Of a stretch of 64,000 bases of DNA, positions 51,490 through 60,164 are shown piece after piece (within the stretch, counting starts at the first letter, position 1; every line of letters starts with the position of its first letter). The position numbers and the translations under genes are program-made. The notes under the pieces are model-generated. The model had not been told where the DNA came from, did not search any database, and saw nothing but the letters and a program-made list of their open reading frames with translations. The DNA comes from Bradyrhizobium sp. ORS 278 (lineage in GTDB: Bacteria > Pseudomonadota > Alphaproteobacteria > Rhizobiales > Xanthobacteraceae): NCBI RefSeq assembly GCF_000026145.1, contig NC_009445.1:3100001-3164000 (forward strand), written 5' to 3'.

Positions 51490-53035
51490 AGGCTGTGAAT
51501 CTTTCGATGCCTGTTCTCGCTGACTATGATTCTCTAAGCGGAGCGGTTTGCTGGAGGTCATGATGGCTAAGGACGAGCTTTTCGATGGATTGCCGGAGCA
51601 GTCGGGTCCCAAAGCGCGGGAGCTTCCGAAGGGTGCGCCTCGTCTGCGGGTTCCGGAGCGCAACCAGGTCGAGCTGCGCGCGGTCGATATCGACAGCCTG
51701 ATCGGGCAGGATCATCCGGCGCGGATGATCTGGACCTATGTCGAGACGCTCGACCTGAGCGAGTTGGAAGACCGAGTGAAGGCGCGGGAGAACAGGCCTG
51801 GTCATCCGGCACCGTCGCCACGCCTTTTGCTGGCGCTCTGGCTCTATGCCACCAGCGACGGCGTCGGCAGTGCTCGGGCGCTGGATCGCCTGTGCGAGAG
51901 CCATGATGCCTATCGCTGGCTGTGTGGCGGGGTATCGCTGAACTATCACACGCTGTCGGACTTCCGCGTCGGCTGTGCCGATGTGCTCGACCGCCTGATG
52001 AGCGAACATCTGGCGGCGTTGAGCGAGGCCGGGCTGGTCGATCTCGATACGCTGGCACAGGACGGGGTGCGGATCCGCGCCAATGCGGGGGCCAGCTCGT
52101 TCCGGCGCGAAGCGAGGCTGCAGCAGAAGCTGGCGGAAGCAACGGAGGTGGTGGAAGAGCTCAAGCGGGAAGTCGATGCAGATCCAGAAGCCAGCAACCG
52201 GCGCATCCGCGCGGCGCGTGAGCGCGCCGCACGCGAGCATAAACAGAAGGTCGAAGCGGCGCAGGCGGCGCTGGAGGAGATCAAGCGCAAGCGCCAGAAG
52301 CTCGAGGAAAAAGGCGGCAACGGCAAGAAGCCGAAGGAGCCTCGGGCCTCCACCACCGATCCGCAGGCGCGGCGGATGAAGATGGCCGATGCCGGCTTCC
52401 GTCCCGCCTACAACGTGCAGGTCGTCAGTGCTGCTGCCGCGATGATCGTGGTCGCAATCGACATCGACAACAACGGATCAGACGGCGGCCTGATGCGACC
52501 GATGCTGGAGCGGCTGCGCGACAAGCTGCAACGCCTGCCCAGGCGCTACCTCGTCGATGGCGGATACTGCCGTGGCGACGACATCGAATGGGCGCATGGC
52601 CAGAACATCGAGATCTACTGTCCGCCGCGCTCGCAAAAAAGCGGTGTTGATCCTTATCGGCCCCGAGATACCGATGGCCCTGGTGTGGCGGCCTGGCGAG
52701 CGCGCATGGCGAGCGAAGCCGGCAAGGCTCAGTATCAGCTCCGCTCGCTGTGCGAATGCATCCACGCCCGCTGGCGCAACTGGGACCTCCGGCAAGTGAC
52801 GGTACGCGGCATCGACAAGGTTCGCGCCGTCGTGAGCTGGTACGCGTTCACCAACAACCTTCTGCAAGGATTGCACCTCATCGCCTGTCAAAAAGCAGCA
52901 TCATAGCCGCCGATAGCGGCATCCGAGGGATCCTCCGGGACAATCCGCCGCACAGAGCCGCACACAACGGCTATCCCCGCGGCGACAGCCCCCTCGTCGC
53001 AAACTCAGCCCTGAACTCAAATTGGCTCACAAGCT
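51490..53035 (+). mobile_element. Intact IS1182-type insertion sequence
   Basis: 1546-bp element with imperfect terminal repeats AGGCTGTGAATC (left) and AGCTTGTGAGCC (right end, reverse complement) and a 5-bp CTACG direct repeat on both sides (51485-51489 and 53036-53040). One transposase gene fills it. It has landed in the CTAC foot of a family-B repeat. Confidence 0.8.
51560..52906 (+). CDS. IS1182-family transposase
   Basis: DDE transposase of 448 residues. The N-terminal DUF772-type region ARMIWTYVETLDLSELEDRV and PRLLLALWLYATSDGVGSAR are typical of IS1182/IS4-like elements. Acidic residues for the DDE site lie in LAQDGVRIRANAG and IDIDNNGSDGG, and a long charged helical insert (residues 190-270, KKPKEPRASTTDP end) precedes the catalytic centre. 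The ATG at 51560 or 51563 follows GGAGG. The reading frame is complete, so the element could still be active. Confidence 0.87.
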   Translation: MMAKDELFDGLPEQSGPKARELPKGAPRLRVPERNQVELRAVDIDSLIGQDHPARMIWTYVETLDLSELEDRVKARENRPGHPAPSPRLLLALWLYATSDGVGSARALDRLCESHDAYRWLCGGVSLNYHTLSDFRVGCADVLDRLMSEHLAALSEAGLVDLDTLAQDGVRIRANAGASSFRREARLQQKLAEATEVVEELKREVDADPEASNRRIRAARERAAREHKQKVEAAQAALEEIKRKRQKLEEKGGNGKKPKEPRASTTDPQARRMKMADAGFRPAYNVQVVSAAAAMIVVAIDIDNNGSDGGLMRPMLERLRDKLQRLPRRYLVDGGYCRGDDIEWAHGQNIEIYCPPRSQKSGVDPYRPRDTDGPGVAAWRARMASEAGKAQYQLRSLCECIHARWRNWDLRQVTVRGIDKVRAVVSWYAFTNNLLQGLHLIACQKAAS

Positions 53036-53050
53036 CTACGTGACCGTGCT

Positions 53051-53953
53051 TCAGCTCAGCACACCATATTTCTTGAACCACGCCTGCATCTGTGACCACG
53101 CGTCCTCGGCCGCCTCCTTGCGGTAGCTTGGGCGGTAGTCGGCGTGGAAGCCATGCGGAGCGCCGGGATAGAGCTTGAACTCCGCGGCCTTCTTGTTCTC
53201 CGCGAGCGCGGCCTTCATCGCCTCGACGCTGGCGACGGGAATGCCGGTGTCCGCCTCGCCATAAAGTCCGAGCACGGGCGCCTTGATCTCGGGTGCGAGC
53301 TGCATCGGGCTCTTTGGAAAAGCCGCGCTGGGCGGATCGGTCAGCGGGCCGTAGAAGGCGACGGCGGCCTTCAGCCCGGCATTGTGGGCGGCATATTCCC
53401 AGACATTGCGGCCGCCGCGGCAGAAGCCGACGATGCCGAGCCGCGAGGTGTCGCCGCCCTGGGCCTTGGCCCAGGCGACAGTCGCATCGAGATCCGACAG
53501 CAGCTCCGCATCAGGCTTCGCATTCACGATCGGCAGCAGGTCCTTGATATCGGTGATCTTCGTGAGGTCGGTGCCCTTGCGGAAGTAGTAGTCCGGCGCC
53601 ACCGCGAGCGCGCCGAGTTTGGCGAGGCGGCGGGTGACGTCCTTGATGTACTGGTGCAGGCCGAAGATCTCCATCGCGACCAGGATGACGGGCGGGTTGC
53701 TGGCGCTGGCGGGCCTCGCGAAATACACCGGCATCTCGCCGTCGGCGACCTTCACCTTGGCGTCGCCGGCATTGAGTCCATTGGTGTCGGTGGTGATCGC
53801 CTCTGCGCGCACCGGCCCCGCGGCCAGCGTATAGCCAGCCGTGACGGCGGCAGATGCGGTCATGAATCCGCGACGCGAGAACGGGGCGATTTTGGTCAAC
53901 CCAATGACATCCGAGGTGATGACATCAGGGGTCAGGACAGGTTCGGCGGACAT
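53051..53953 (-). CDS. Dienelactone hydrolase family protein, Tat-exported
   Basis: 300-residue alpha/beta hydrolase with an N-terminal twin-arginine signal (FSRRGFMTASAAVTAGY). The dienelactone hydrolase nucleophile elbow is GFCRGGRN with Cys as nucleophile, the acid is in YGEADTGIP and the His in PGAPHGFHAD. It therefore probably acts on lactones or esters in the periplasm. The ATG at 53953 is preceded by TTGGAGAAG. Its 3' end lies 15 bp from the insertion sequence, which did not damage it. Confidence 0.85.
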   Translation of the reverse strand: MSAEPVLTPDVITSDVIGLTKIAPFSRRGFMTASAAVTAGYTLAAGPVRAEAITTDTNGLNAGDAKVKVADGEMPVYFARPASASNPPVILVAMEIFGLHQYIKDVTRRLAKLGALAVAPDYYFRKGTDLTKITDIKDLLPIVNAKPDAELLSDLDATVAWAKAQGGDTSRLGIVGFCRGGRNVWEYAAHNAGLKAAVAFYGPLTDPPSAAFPKSPMQLAPEIKAPVLGLYGEADTGIPVASVEAMKAALAENKKAAEFKLYPGAPHGFHADYRPSYRKEAAEDAWSQMQAWFKKYGVLS

Positions 53954-54281
53954 GCGGGCGCTTCTCCAAGGTGAGGCGCGCATTGAGCCGAGAACTGCTG
54001 CTGAAAAGCAAGTCACCAGCCGGAGAGCGGTGCAGATCGCTCCCGGTTCCATTGTGACGTTGCGATTGCAGCTCGACTCCAAAGAACAAGGCCGTCGGCG
54101 CAGTATGGCGCCAACGACCTTGCCAGCCCCGGATATTGAAATTGGCCCTGCGCCATCCTGAAATTGGCTCGCCATCCGGTGACCTCAAGATGGCCCGATT
54201 CCGCATCGGAGCTATGTGAAGCACTTCACATGGTTCCGGGAAAATTCGGCAGCAATTCTACTGGGAGAGGGTCGATCGGGG

Positions 54282-54800
54282 TCAGCCCCGGTTGCGGCGA
54301 GCCCGGTGGCCGCTGCGGCTCGCATGCGCGCGCTCGCGGATGCTGCGATTGCGCGGCGACGGCGCGGCCTGCTCCGCGGATTGCGTGCTGGCGAACGACT
54401 GGCGCAGGCCGTCGATGGAATCTTTCAGGGTTGAGACCTGGTCCGAGAGGCGTTTGGTGTCGGCCTGCTGCGCGGTGAGCAGGCGGCGCATGCTTTGCAA
54501 CTGCTCCTGCATCATCTGCAGCTGGTCGATGGATTCCTGCTGCGTGGCCTCGAGACCCTTGGTCTTCTCGACCAGCTGCTCGGAGGCCTGCACCGTCCTC
54601 GCCTGGAGCTGTCGCGTGACCGCGCCGCGCTCAGCCTCGGCGGGGGATCCGGCATAGGCTCGCCACAGCACGATGCCGCCAATGCCGGCGACCAGCACCA
54701 GCAGGGTGGCGGCGGCGAGCGCGATCGGCTGCGAGCTCTTGACGGGACTGACGTTGGTCTTGTCGAGATAGCTTCTGGTGTCGCGCGTCACCGGATTCAT
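54282..54800 (-). CDS. Hypothetical membrane protein with coiled coil
   Basis: 172-residue protein: short cytoplasmic start, one membrane helix (residues 26-47, IALAAATLLVLVAGIGGIVLW), then a long heptad-like helix rich in Gln and Leu (LQARTVQASEQLVEKTKGLEA, LQMMQEQLQSMRRLLTAQQ) and a basic tail ending SGHRARRNRG. The design fits an inner-membrane anchored coiled-coil protein. No named family. The start at 54800 lies opposite a lysine-rich unassigned gap (54801-55052) in which I see nothing. Confidence 0.65.
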   Translation of the reverse strand: MNPVTRDTRSYLDKTNVSPVKSSQPIALAAATLLVLVAGIGGIVLWRAYAGSPAEAERGAVTRQLQARTVQASEQLVEKTKGLEATQQESIDQLQMMQEQLQSMRRLLTAQQADTKRLSDQVSTLKDSIDGLRQSFASTQSAEQAAPSPRNRSIRERAHASRSGHRARRNRG

Positions 54801-55052
54801 CTAGAAACCACCCACAATCAAAAAAAGCTTCGGAAGCCGCCCCGGAATGGGAGCGGCGAAAAGGCGAGTCCCAGGACCTCGCCGCGGCAGCAAAACGCGT
54901 GCCCGGCGGAAAGCGATCCCCGCAGCAAGACATTATTAGCAAATCGGACAAAAGCGAGACCCGCAAGATCGCGGGCGACGGGTCAGACCACAGCGGTATC
55001 GGGGTCATCCCAACCGGGGCGGACGGCGCCTAAAGCACATGCGGCCAGGGGC

Positions 55053-55505
55053 TTACTGAGTTGCGTTGCAGTTCCGGCAGATCGTAAGCTTCTGCTTCAG
55101 GCGGGCCTCGTCAGCCATGTCGGCCGCCTGTTCTTCCTCATAGGTCATGCGCCCGTTGCGATAGCCGGAGCCCGACTGCGACGACATCACGTCGACCCGC
55201 GAGTCGCCCTTGCGCTTGCTGCCCTTGCGGCCGGAGGTGCCGATGTCCGGCTCCATTGCCATGTCGTTGTCGGTCTCGGAGGAGGCGACCCGGCCATCCC
55301 AATCCGATCCGGCAGCAGGGCCCGACTGCGGCGCAGCCATGACCACTTTAGGCGCAGCCGCTGCCGCCGGAGACGCCATCGCCGGAGCGGCGGCAGGCGT
55401 ATCGGCCGAGGCCAGGGGGCCGGAACAGCCGGTCCCCGACATGCAGCAGTTCGCCAAGGTCAGGGCCGCGGCCACGAGCGCCGCACTTCGCAGGATCATC
55501 ATCAT
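55053..55505 (-). CDS. Hypothetical lipoprotein
   Basis: 150-residue protein with signal peptide and lipobox LTLANC, so likely lipidated at Cys20 or Cys21. An Ala/Pro-rich linker follows (ASADTPAAAPAMASP), then an acidic stretch and a C-terminal helix ending TICRNCNATQ with a CxxC pair. Three consecutive ATGs at the start make the exact start uncertain by two codons. No family recognised. Confidence 0.65.
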   Translation of the reverse strand: MMMILRSAALVAAALTLANCCMSGTGCSGPLASADTPAAAPAMASPAAAAAPKVVMAAPQSGPAAGSDWDGRVASSETDNDMAMEPDIGTSGRKGSKRKGDSRVDVMSSQSGSGYRNGRMTYEEEQAADMADEARLKQKLTICRNCNATQ

Positions 55506-55731
55506 GCCGACAACCTAAACCCGACCGCGGAGGGAAAACAAGGTTGGCCGGCCATCCGCCGCGCCCTGTCTGCGACATATCGTCAAAGCAAGGCCAAAAA
55601 AAGTTGCGGCCAGCCCTTGGGGGAGAGCTGGCCGCGCGCGAACCGGTCTGGGACGGGGAGGGGTGGGGATGTGACCGGGTCGCGTAACTCGATTCCTGTT
55701 GTCGTGCCTCGTCTCTGCGCTCGCGAACGCT

Positions 55732-56358
55732 TCAGCGTTCTCTGGCGCTGGCGGTGGCCACTGCCGGGCGACCGTCGCCGAGCGAGACCCAGACGTTGGG
55801 GTCGCTCTGCGACTGCCGCTTGACGAAGCGGTAGCCGGTCTCGGTCCAGGCAACGACGTTCTCGTTCTGATTGTCGAGAATGTACTCGCCCTTGTCGGTC
55901 TTCACGGTGAGGACCGCATGTCCTTCACCCTTCTTGTCGCGCACCACAGTGATGAGCAGCGCCTCGCGGGGCCAGCCGGCATCGATCAGCAGCTTGCGCT
56001 TCAGCAGCACGTAATCCTCGCAGTCGCCATAGCCGTCGGTCGGCAGCGACCATTTCTCGACCACGCCCCAATGGTCCATGTCGGTGATGGGCTTGACGTT
56101 CTCGTTGACCCAGCGATTGACCTTTAGCAGATCACGCCAGGCGGTCTGGGACAGCACGATGTCGCGGGGCTGCGACGCACCGCCGCGGCATTCCTCGGGA
56201 GTCTCGGTGCAGAACTCGATCCAGCCGATCGGGGCCCGCGTGGTGTCGCCGAGGCTCGCATAGAGCACGCGGTCATCACCGGCATGCGCCATCGTCCCCA
56301 TCGCCATCAGGATGGCTGCAACCGCCAATCCCTTCGCCTGTCCCGTCCGCTTGACCAT
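55732..56358 (-). CDS. BTLCP transglutaminase-like cysteine protease
   Basis: Bacterial transglutaminase-like cysteine protease (PF06035 type), 208 residues, with signal peptide (cleavage near AHA-GDD). Catalytic C113 (YGDCEDY), H147 (GEGHAVLTV) and D162 (LDNQNEN). In other bacteria such proteins (LapG) cleave adhesins under c-di-GMP control; the usual LapD partner is not visible here, although a PilZ gene is next. The ATG at 56358 is chosen because it starts the signal peptide; the upstream frame is AT-rich leader. Confidence 0.85.
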   Translation of the reverse strand: MVKRTGQAKGLAVAAILMAMGTMAHAGDDRVLYASLGDTTRAPIGWIEFCTETPEECRGGASQPRDIVLSQTAWRDLLKVNRWVNENVKPITDMDHWGVVEKWSLPTDGYGDCEDYVLLKRKLLIDAGWPREALLITVVRDKKGEGHAVLTVKTDKGEYILDNQNENVVAWTETGYRFVKRQSQSDPNVWVSLGDGRPAVATASARER

Positions 56359-56689
56359 TTTGGCCCCCGTTTTGTTGGGACCATGTGTCTCACAAAGATT
56401 TTTCGCTGCCGCTAAACCGCCACGATGGATTTGACGAAAACCCAATTCAAACAAAGGGCTAATTAGGATCTTTGTTGAATCGAATAAGCCTAAAATTTGA
56501 ATCGACCGCAATTAGTTCAAATGCTCTGGATTAAGGCGCGAACCGCTGCGTTTGCAGCCTCAACGGGGCTTTTCACGTGCTGAATTAACTGCGCTGGACA
56601 CGCTGTGCGGTCGCCGAACGCGACACGGCGCCCGTGGGAGCGGGCGCCGTGGGATCCGTGAAGTTGCGGAATTTGCCGAAGTCGCGGCT
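56359..56689. other. Intergenic region, AT-rich part and hairpin
   Basis: 331 bp. 56390-56540 is AT-rich and should carry the promoter of the BTLCP gene. A perfect 11-bp stem CACGGCGCCCG/CGGGCGCCGTG (56624-56651) lies downstream of the PilZ stop without a T tract. The 56585-56689 part reads as an open extension of the PilZ frame after its TAA. Confidence 0.55.
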
Positions 56690-57304
56690 TTACCGCGCGG
56701 TAACGCTCTCTTCGAGCGTTTCGGCGAGCTGCGGATGCATGAACTCGATGGCGAAGCCGCCTTCGAGATTGCGGATCACGCGGGCCTGCACGCGGCCGAG
56801 CATGACCTGCGATTTCATCGCCGGCTTGGTCTCGGCGGCGATGGCCGCGCCCGACAGAGACATATCGATGATGCGGCAGGTCATCTTGGTGCCGTCCTCG
56901 AGGGTGAGCACCGCGATCGGGTTGCGCGGGATGATACGGTCGTGGCGGCGATCCTCGGGCAGATTGAGGATGTCGCGGTTGGCGAGCCAGGTCAGCTGCG
57001 CGGCGAGCTTGTCGCGCTTGCGGGCGGTGGCGCCGATGGTCATGGCGAAGCCGTTGTCGATGATGCGGGTGATCTTGCCCTCGACGCGGCCGATATGGTC
57101 GAGATAGGCGATCACGCGGTCGCCGACATTGCCGATGCCGGGCGCGAGCAGCGCCAGGCCTCCGGGCGACATGTTGATGACCTGGCAGGGATACTCCCGC
57201 CGGTCCGGCAGCATGTAGCGGCCGAGCAGGTGGACCTTGACCCGCTGGAAACGGCGGCGCTCCTCGGCGGCCGGAAGGGATTGTTTGATATTCGGCAACG
57301 CCAT
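56690..57304 (-). CDS. Double PilZ-domain protein
   Basis: 204-residue protein with two PilZ-like regions. The first has RRFQR (residues 17-21) and NMSPGG (44-49), the canonical RxxxR and (D/N)xSxxG c-di-GMP signature. The second has HDRIIPR (121-127) and DMSLSGA (147-153). It is a probable c-di-GMP receptor; the output is unknown. ATG at 57304. In the same frame the sequence remains open for 34 codons after the TAA, see findings. It is followed by the BTLCP gene on the same strand. Confidence 0.87.
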   Translation of the reverse strand: MALPNIKQSLPAAEERRRFQRVKVHLLGRYMLPDRREYPCQVINMSPGGLALLAPGIGNVGDRVIAYLDHIGRVEGKITRIIDNGFAMTIGATARKRDKLAAQLTWLANRDILNLPEDRRHDRIIPRNPIAVLTLEDGTKMTCRIIDMSLSGAAIAAETKPAMKSQVMLGRVQARVIRNLEGGFAIEFMHPQLAETLEESVTAR

Positions 57305-57409
57305 GTTTCGCCACTCAAAGCCGGCTCTTAGCAGCGCCGGGGGATCCAGCAACGAAACTAAATCCTGCACGGTTAATTCAGCGTTATCGGGGCGCGGATG
57401 ACGTAACCG

Positions 57410-57569
57410 GTAGGGTGGGCAAAGGCGCGGCCGTGCTGCCGCACCGGGCAACTATCGCAGTGGCGCCGTGCCCACCGTCTGTCGGTTTACTCTGTGAGAG
57501 ATGGTGGGCACGGCGCCACTCCCGGCGCAATGCGTGGTGAGAGCACGGCCGCGCCTTTGCCCACCCTAC
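57410..57569. repeat. Family-B BIME, copy 6
   Basis: GTAGGGTGGGCAAAGGCGCGG and CGCGCCTTTGCCCACCCTAC outer arms; inner CGTGCCCACC and GGTGGGCACG. It fills the gap between the PAS gene end and the PilZ gene start. Confidence 0.92.
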
Positions 57570-57580
57570 GAGTCAGCGCC

Positions 57581-58138
57581 TCAGCGCAAGCCCTCATACA
57601 CCATCAGGCCGCGGGCCAGCGCGAGCTTGCGCAAGGCGCGCGGCACGATCGGCTCGACGGGCGGATGGATGTAGCGCCAGGACACGACCTCGAGCGGCCC
57701 GAGCGCGCCTTGCGGCGTCTCGAACGGCGCGAGCAGGCCGGTCAGGCTGATCGGCTCATGGGCGCGCGTCGCGAACGGCAGAAGCAGCAGTTCGAACGAC
57801 GCCGTCGTGCGATCCGGCGCCTGCGCCTTGACGCCGGCGATCGCGGGCAGCGTCTCCTCGGAGACGACAGTGACGATCTCCTCGATCTCGCGGCGGCTCG
57901 CCGGCGTGAACTGCGCCGGAAAACTCTTGTCCTTGACGTCGCCGCCGAGCAGGGCGCACAGCCGCGTGCCGGCCATGCGGAATGGAAAGCCCAACTCGGC
58001 GTCGCACGACAGCACGAAGATGTCGCCGAGCAGCTCGCGCACGGCTGACGGTTCGAACTCGCTGCGCTCAGGCGCCTTGGCGTGGCCGCGCCTGTCGTTC
58101 CAATAGGCGAAGAGCTCGCGATTGGACGGATGTTTCAT
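57581..58138 (-). CDS. PAS domain protein (PAS_5 type)
   Basis: 185-residue protein of the PAS_5 (PF07310-like) family common in Rhizobiales. MKHPSNRELFAYWNDRRGHA opens it, with FRMAGTRLCALLGGDVKDKSF in the PAS core. No output domain. These proteins are thought to sense a cofactor or signal; ligand unknown. It starts at 58138, 148 bp from a perfect CtrA box and divergent from the rhomboid gene, suggesting cell-cycle-linked expression. Confidence 0.8.
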   Translation of the reverse strand: MKHPSNRELFAYWNDRRGHAKAPERSEFEPSAVRELLGDIFVLSCDAELGFPFRMAGTRLCALLGGDVKDKSFPAQFTPASRREIEEIVTVVSEETLPAIAGVKAQAPDRTTASFELLLLPFATRAHEPISLTGLLAPFETPQGALGPLEVVSWRYIHPPVEPIVPRALRKLALARGLMVYEGLR

Positions 58139-58286
58139 CTGAAGACCCCTCGCGCCCTCGACGTCGTCAGGACATCGCTGTCCCGCTTTCGTCCAGGCGC
58201 CTCCCTGGATTGTTGTCGCAGGAGGGGCGGTGCAGCGTCCATGCCGATGGTGCGATCGTGCCGGCTTTCTCCCGATCTTCCGCGCG

Positions 58287-58302
58287 TTAAGGTTAAATTA
58301 AC
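58287..58302. promoter_or_regulatory. Palindromic CtrA box
   Basis: TTAA-GGTTAAA-TTAAC on the plus strand and TTAA-TTTAACC-TTAAC on the minus strand, so the CtrA consensus is met in both orientations. It lies in the 515-bp gap 58139-58653 between divergent PAS and rhomboid genes. A weaker second site, TTAA-GAAAGCG-TTCA, lies 30 bp further. Confidence 0.65.
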
Positions 58303-58493
58303 GATGTCCTTGGCAGCGCCCATGGGATCGTTAAGAAAGCGTTCATCAGGTCGCGGCCGGAAGGTGGAAGGTCCGCCGCGATCGGAAGGGTACACGAAGG
58401 CGGCGTCAAACACGTCCGGTCGTCGCGACGGGGAGGGGTGGGGATAACAAACCCAGGGCTCCCCGGACGCAGAAAAAAGACCGGCGATCTCGC

Positions 58494-58531
58494 GAGGGAG
58501 GGCTTTCTCAGGGCTCTCCCTCTTTCTTTTT
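58494..58531 (+). terminator. Terminator-like hairpin with no gene upstream
   Basis: Perfect 7-bp stem GAGGGAG/CTCCCTC with a 15-base loop followed by TTTCTTTTTC, oriented to stop plus-strand transcription. No protein gene precedes it on that strand, so it may end a short RNA or act as attenuator for the rhomboid gene. Confidence 0.55.
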
Positions 58532-58653
58532 CAGATCTCCGCACATCCCGGGCCATCAGGCCGCACATCAACTTTGCATGTGTGCGCTTGCACAACGCCG
58601 GCAAAGCCGCCTATCTGACGGTTCTGTTCCTCCCGTCGAAGGCGTGCGTTCCC

Positions 58654-59451
58654 TTGGATTCCCCGTCAGATCCCACGCAAGAGCAACCGCTTCAGGAGAC
58701 GCCGCGAGAGCCGATCCTGAACCTGCCGGGCGCGTTGACGGCCTACATCGCTCTGATCGCGGCGATCCATCTGCGCGTGCTGCTTCCGGACGAGTGGGAC
58801 AACTACGTCATCGACCTGTTCGCCTTCGTCCCGAAACGATACGACCTCACGCTACTCGACGCTGCGTTTCCCGGGGGCACGCCGGCCAAGCTGTGGACCT
58901 TCGTCAGCTACTCGCTGCTGCATGCCAATCTGACGCATATCGGCTTCAACATACTGTGGCTGCTGCCGTTCGGCAGCGCGCTGGCGCGGCGCTTCGGGGC
59001 GGTGCGATTCTATCTGTTCATGGCCGTCACGGCGGCCGGCGGCGCGCTCGCGCATCTCATCACGCATGAGCATGAGCTGGCGCCGATGATCGGGGCATCG
59101 GCCTCGGTCTCCGGCGCGATGGCCGCCGCGATGCGCTTCGCGTTCGTGCGCGGCGGCTTCCTGTCGTTCGGCCGCGGCGATGCCGATGCGGCGGCCAGGG
59201 TGCCGGCGCTGTCGCTGGCGAGTGCACTGCGCAATCCGCGCGTGCTCGGCTTTCTGGCGGTCTGGTTCGGGGTCAACATCGTGTTCGGCGTCGGCGACCT
59301 GACGCCCGGTGCCGAGGGCGCCAGCGTTGCCTGGCAGGCGCATATCGGCGGCTTCCTGACGGGACTGCTGCTGTTTGCGCTGTTCGATCCGATCCCGCAT
59401 GTGCGTGAAGATGCTGCACCTGCGTTGCCGTCGGAGTCGGCCGACAGTTAG
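58654..59451 (+). CDS. Rhomboid-family intramembrane protease
   Basis: Six-helix rhomboid-like protein; with the TTG at 58654 it has 265 residues. Family features are HIGFNILWLLPFG (H95, N99), catalytic serine S149 in GASASVSG and H230 in WQAHIGGF. The residue after the catalytic serine is Ala, where GxSG is usual. The TTG start fits a short cytoplasmic N-terminus (DSPSDPTQEQP); the frame stays open upstream to 58438 but that part overlaps a terminator-like hairpin and looks non-coding. Probably cleaves membrane proteins. Confidence 0.8.
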   Translation: MDSPSDPTQEQPLQETPREPILNLPGALTAYIALIAAIHLRVLLPDEWDNYVIDLFAFVPKRYDLTLLDAAFPGGTPAKLWTFVSYSLLHANLTHIGFNILWLLPFGSALARRFGAVRFYLFMAVTAAGGALAHLITHEHELAPMIGASASVSGAMAAAMRFAFVRGGFLSFGRGDADAAARVPALSLASALRNPRVLGFLAVWFGVNIVFGVGDLTPGAEGASVAWQAHIGGFLTGLLLFALFDPIPHVREDAAPALPSESADS

Positions 59452-59735
59452 TTGCCTCAAGGCTGCGCTTGCGAGCGCGCGTGAATTCATCCATCATTTG
59501 CGCCTGATGCAACCGGAGCACGATTCCGGGCTAATAGAGCAGGGCGCTCGTTGCGGCGGGCAGCCTGCCGAGCGCAGTGCAACCAGAACGCGTTGCGATC
59601 AAGCGCGACTGGTGCATGGCCAGACTGTTGATTGACACTCGTGACTCAGCACGCGCCTGACTAAAGACTGCTGCAAGCATCGGCCGCAAGACGCCTCGCG
59701 GAAGAAGGCGCGCCGGCCTCTCAAGGAGACGAGCA

Positions 59736-60164
59736 ATGACAGTACGTGCGATCCTCGACACCAAGGGCCACAAGGTCGAGAGCGTCGAAGCTCAGACCAC
59801 ACTCGCCGAAGCCGCCAAGCTGCTCGCAGATCGCAAGATCGGCGCTGTCCTGGTCATGTCGGGCACGCGGATGGAGGGCATTCTCTCCGAGCGCGACATC
59901 GTCCGCTCGCTCGGCGAGCGTGGCGCCGGCGCACTCACCGAGCCGGTGTCGAGCGTGATGACGCGGCGCGTCGTCAGCTGCCGGCCGCAGGACACGGTGG
60001 CCGAGATCATGGAGATGATGACCAACGGCAAGTTCCGCCACCTGCCGGTCATCGAGGGCGGCCTCGTCGTCGGCCTGATCTCGATCGGCGACGTCGTGAA
60101 GTGGCGCGTCCAGGAATATGAGAACGAGCAGGAAGCGCTGCGGCAGTACATCAAGACGGCGTAG
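59736..60164 (+). CDS. CBS-domain protein
   Basis: 142-residue protein made of a CBS pair (Bateman module). The first domain runs about residues 8-65 (LAEAAKLLADRKIGAVLVM, GILSERDIVR), the second 72-130 (VSSVMTRRVVSC, FRHLPVIEGGLVVGLISIGDVVKW). Such modules bind adenosine nucleotides. No fused catalytic domain. The ATG at 59736 follows AAGGAGACG. It overlaps the convergent patatin gene by 14 bases at the 3' end. Confidence 0.88.
   Translation: MTVRAILDTKGHKVESVEAQTTLAEAAKLLADRKIGAVLVMSGTRMEGILSERDIVRSLGERGAGALTEPVSSVMTRRVVSCRPQDTVAEIMEMMTNGKFRHLPVIEGGLVVGLISIGDVVKWRVQEYENEQEALRQYIKTA

Noticed and set aside
53051..54175. Long start of the dienelactone hydrolase frame at 54175
   Set aside because: The extra 74 residues precede the Tat signal and have no ribosome binding site; the ATG at 53953 with GGAG is better.
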